Origin: Calditrichota bacterium
GTDB taxonomy: Bacteria; Zhuqueibacterota; Zhuqueibacteria; Zhuqueibacterales; Geothermadaptataceae
NCBI GenBank assembly: GCA_008501765.1
Contig: QQUE01000014.1
Coordinates: forward strand, 62,001-126,000
Direction: 5' to 3'
Length of the DNA stretch: 64,000 bases
Below the pieces are notes generated by a model. The model was not told the origin of the DNA. It saw only the letters and a list, made by a program, of their open reading frames with translations, and made no database searches. Made by a program: the position numbers and the translations under genes. This document shows, in pieces, positions 62,915 through 64,000 of the stretch (the stretch's first letter is position 1; each line of letters opens with the position of its first letter).

Positions 62915-64000
62915 TCAAGAATTTTCAGTATTTTTTACATCGCCACGGGCAAAAATACTGGCTACATAATTGAGCACATCTGTCGCGCTTTCATCGTTGT
63001 AACCATAATATTTAATCATTCTTGATTTTACGACATCAATTTTTTCCTGGGTTTCTTTGTCAACAACATTTGAAATGAGTGTCGTGAGTTTAATCGAATC
63101 TTTTTGATCTTCGAAGAGTTTCAGTTCCAAAGCTTTTTGCAGCCGTTCATTTGAGCGATAATCAAATGTTTTGCCTTCCAACGCCAAAGCACCGATATAA
63201 TTCATAATTTCCCGGCGAAAATCTTCTTTTCGGCTTTCCGGAATTTCGATTTTCATTTCGATCGAACGCATTAGCATCTCATCCGGCTCTTCGTCGACAC
63301 CGGTGTAGACATTTTTTACCTTTTGCTTTTGCGTGTAGGCATTGACATTATCGATGTAATTGCCACACAAGCGTTTGAGGGCATCTTCGTCCGCCGCGAT
63401 GGCGCGCTGCACTTCATTTTTCACAATGTCCGTATACTCATCTTTGACGATGGAAAGCAGTTCGCGGTAACGCTTGCGCTGGTCTTCGCTGCGAATGAGA
63501 CTGTGGTTTTTCAAGCCATTTTCCAGTTCGTTCAACACCATAAATGGATTGATCGAACGCCGTGTGGTTTCATTCACCAGTGCATTGGAAATTTTATCCT
63601 GAATGTAACGGGGTGAGATTCCTTCCATGCCTTCATGAATGGATTCCGTGCGCAATTCTTTTATATTGTCCCGCGTGAAACCGGGCAAAGATTTGCCGTT
63701 GTAGAGCTTCAATTTCTGCAGGACCGAAAGCTGGGCTTTTTTTGGTTCTTCGAGCCGGGTTAAAATTGCCCACATGGCGGCCATCTCGATGGTATGCGGG
63801 GCAATATGCATCCCGCGCACTTTTTTCTCATAAAAATCTTTTTTGTAGATTTTGATTTCATCATCAAGGCGGGTTATGTACGGTATATCGATCTTAACCG
63901 TCCGGTCACGCAGCGCCTCCATGAATTCGTTGGACTGCAATTTCCGGTATTCAGGTTCATTGGTATGCCCGATGATGACTTCATCGATATCCGTTTGGGC
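62915..64000 (-). CDS. prkA: PrkA serine protein kinase, C-terminal portion
   Basis: The 3' part of a PrkA/YeaG protein kinase gene that continues past the right edge of the window; about 361 residues are seen. The first residues visible, [37 protein letters not shown], belong to the AAA-like part of the family. The C-terminal kinase-like domain follows (for example [80 protein letters not shown]). The Walker A motif lies outside the window. It is the first gene of the prkA-yeaH-spoVR set. Confidence 0.93.
   Translation of the reverse strand, partial: AQTDIDEVIIGHTNEPEYRKLQSNEFMEALRDRTVKIDIPYITRLDDEIKIYKKDFYEKKVRGMHIAPHTIEMAAMWAILTRLEEPKKAQLSVLQKLKLYNGKSLPGFTRDNIKELRTESIHEGMEGISPRYIQDKISNALVNETTRRSINPFMVLNELENGLKNHSLIRSEDQRKRYRELLSIVKDEYTDIVKNEVQRAIAADEDALKRLCGNYIDNVNAYTQKQKVKNVYTGVDEEPDEMLMRSIEMKIEIPESRKEDFRREIMNYIGALALEGKTFDYRSNERLQKALELKLFEDQKDSIKLTTLISNVVDKETQEKIDVVKSRMIKYYGYNDESATDVLNYVASIFARGDVKNTENS

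Noticed and set aside
1-64000. tRNA, rRNA, CRISPR arrays, transposases and phage genes
   Set aside because: No cloverleaf, ribosomal RNA segment, regularly spaced repeat or mobile-element protein was recognised on either strand.

Overview
The window reads as one stretch of a chromosome from a Gram-negative heterotroph of the FCB (Fibrobacteres-Chlorobi-Bacteroidetes) superphylum. Signs of that lineage are ECF sigma/FecR signalling with TonB-dependent receptors that carry a carboxypeptidase-regulatory-like domain, type IX secretion (T9SS) C-terminal sorting domains, a PorV-type barrel, PEGA and DUF5683-type envelope proteins, and Peptidase-MA/TolB-propeller/barrel fusions. It is probably not a true Bacteroidetes. 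Strong Shine-Dalgarno sequences (GGAGG/AAGGA) precede many starts, several TTG/GTG starts carry good ribosome sites, and two promoters have a textbook -35 (TTGACA/TTGACT), a 17-nt spacer and TATTAT/TATATT. Calditrichota, KSB1 or a similar sister lineage fits best (inference).

Region by region. 0-13.4 kb, minus strand: a sucrose-uptake and phosphorolysis locus, read as TonB receptor with STN signalling domain, FecR, ECF sigma, second FecR, second TonB receptor, SGLT-type Na+/sugar symporter, PfkB fructokinase, sucrose phosphorylase. Two intrinsic terminators lie inside it. 13.5-18.6 kb: EcfA-like ATPase coupled to a dGTPase, a lone receiver protein, a FUN14-like membrane protein, and radC with an AhpD-like protein and an iodotyrosine-deiodinase homologue. 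18.7-26.5 kb: a second SSS symporter, a histidine-kinase-like protein, a PEGA protein, a BamB-like lipoprotein and a large Peptidase-MA/propeller/barrel protein. 26.8-29.6 kb, plus strand: diguanylate cyclase and C-terminal processing protease. 29.8-38 kb: DABB/DUF1330-like protein, AraC regulator, a CmpX-MgtE(N)-MgtE magnesium/mechanosensitive operon, YdeI-like protein, an AIR-synthase/HypE-related protein and a TonB-like protein. A degenerate copy of the 3' end of the AIR-synthase gene lies on the far side of the magnesium block.

38-49 kb: RmlD-like reductase, rpiA, two DUF5683-like proteins, a second Peptidase-MA/propeller/barrel protein, an M6 metalloprotease-like T9SS substrate whose zinc site is gone, and porV behind a leader that looks like an attenuator. 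49.4-52.3 kb: efp-accB-accC-gcvH. 52.6-60.2 kb: two more T9SS substrates, a YprB-like nuclease, a hotdog thioesterase, a parvulin and an M14 carboxypeptidase. 60.3-64 kb: spoVR-yeaH-prkA, with prkA running off the window.

Working model: the cell takes sucrose across the outer membrane with TonB receptors whose expression is sensed by the FecR/sigma relay, imports it with Na+, and splits it to glucose-1-phosphate and fructose, which the kinase phosphorylates. Much of the rest is envelope biogenesis, T9SS cargo and secreted peptidases. No tRNA, rRNA, CRISPR array, transposase or prophage gene was seen.
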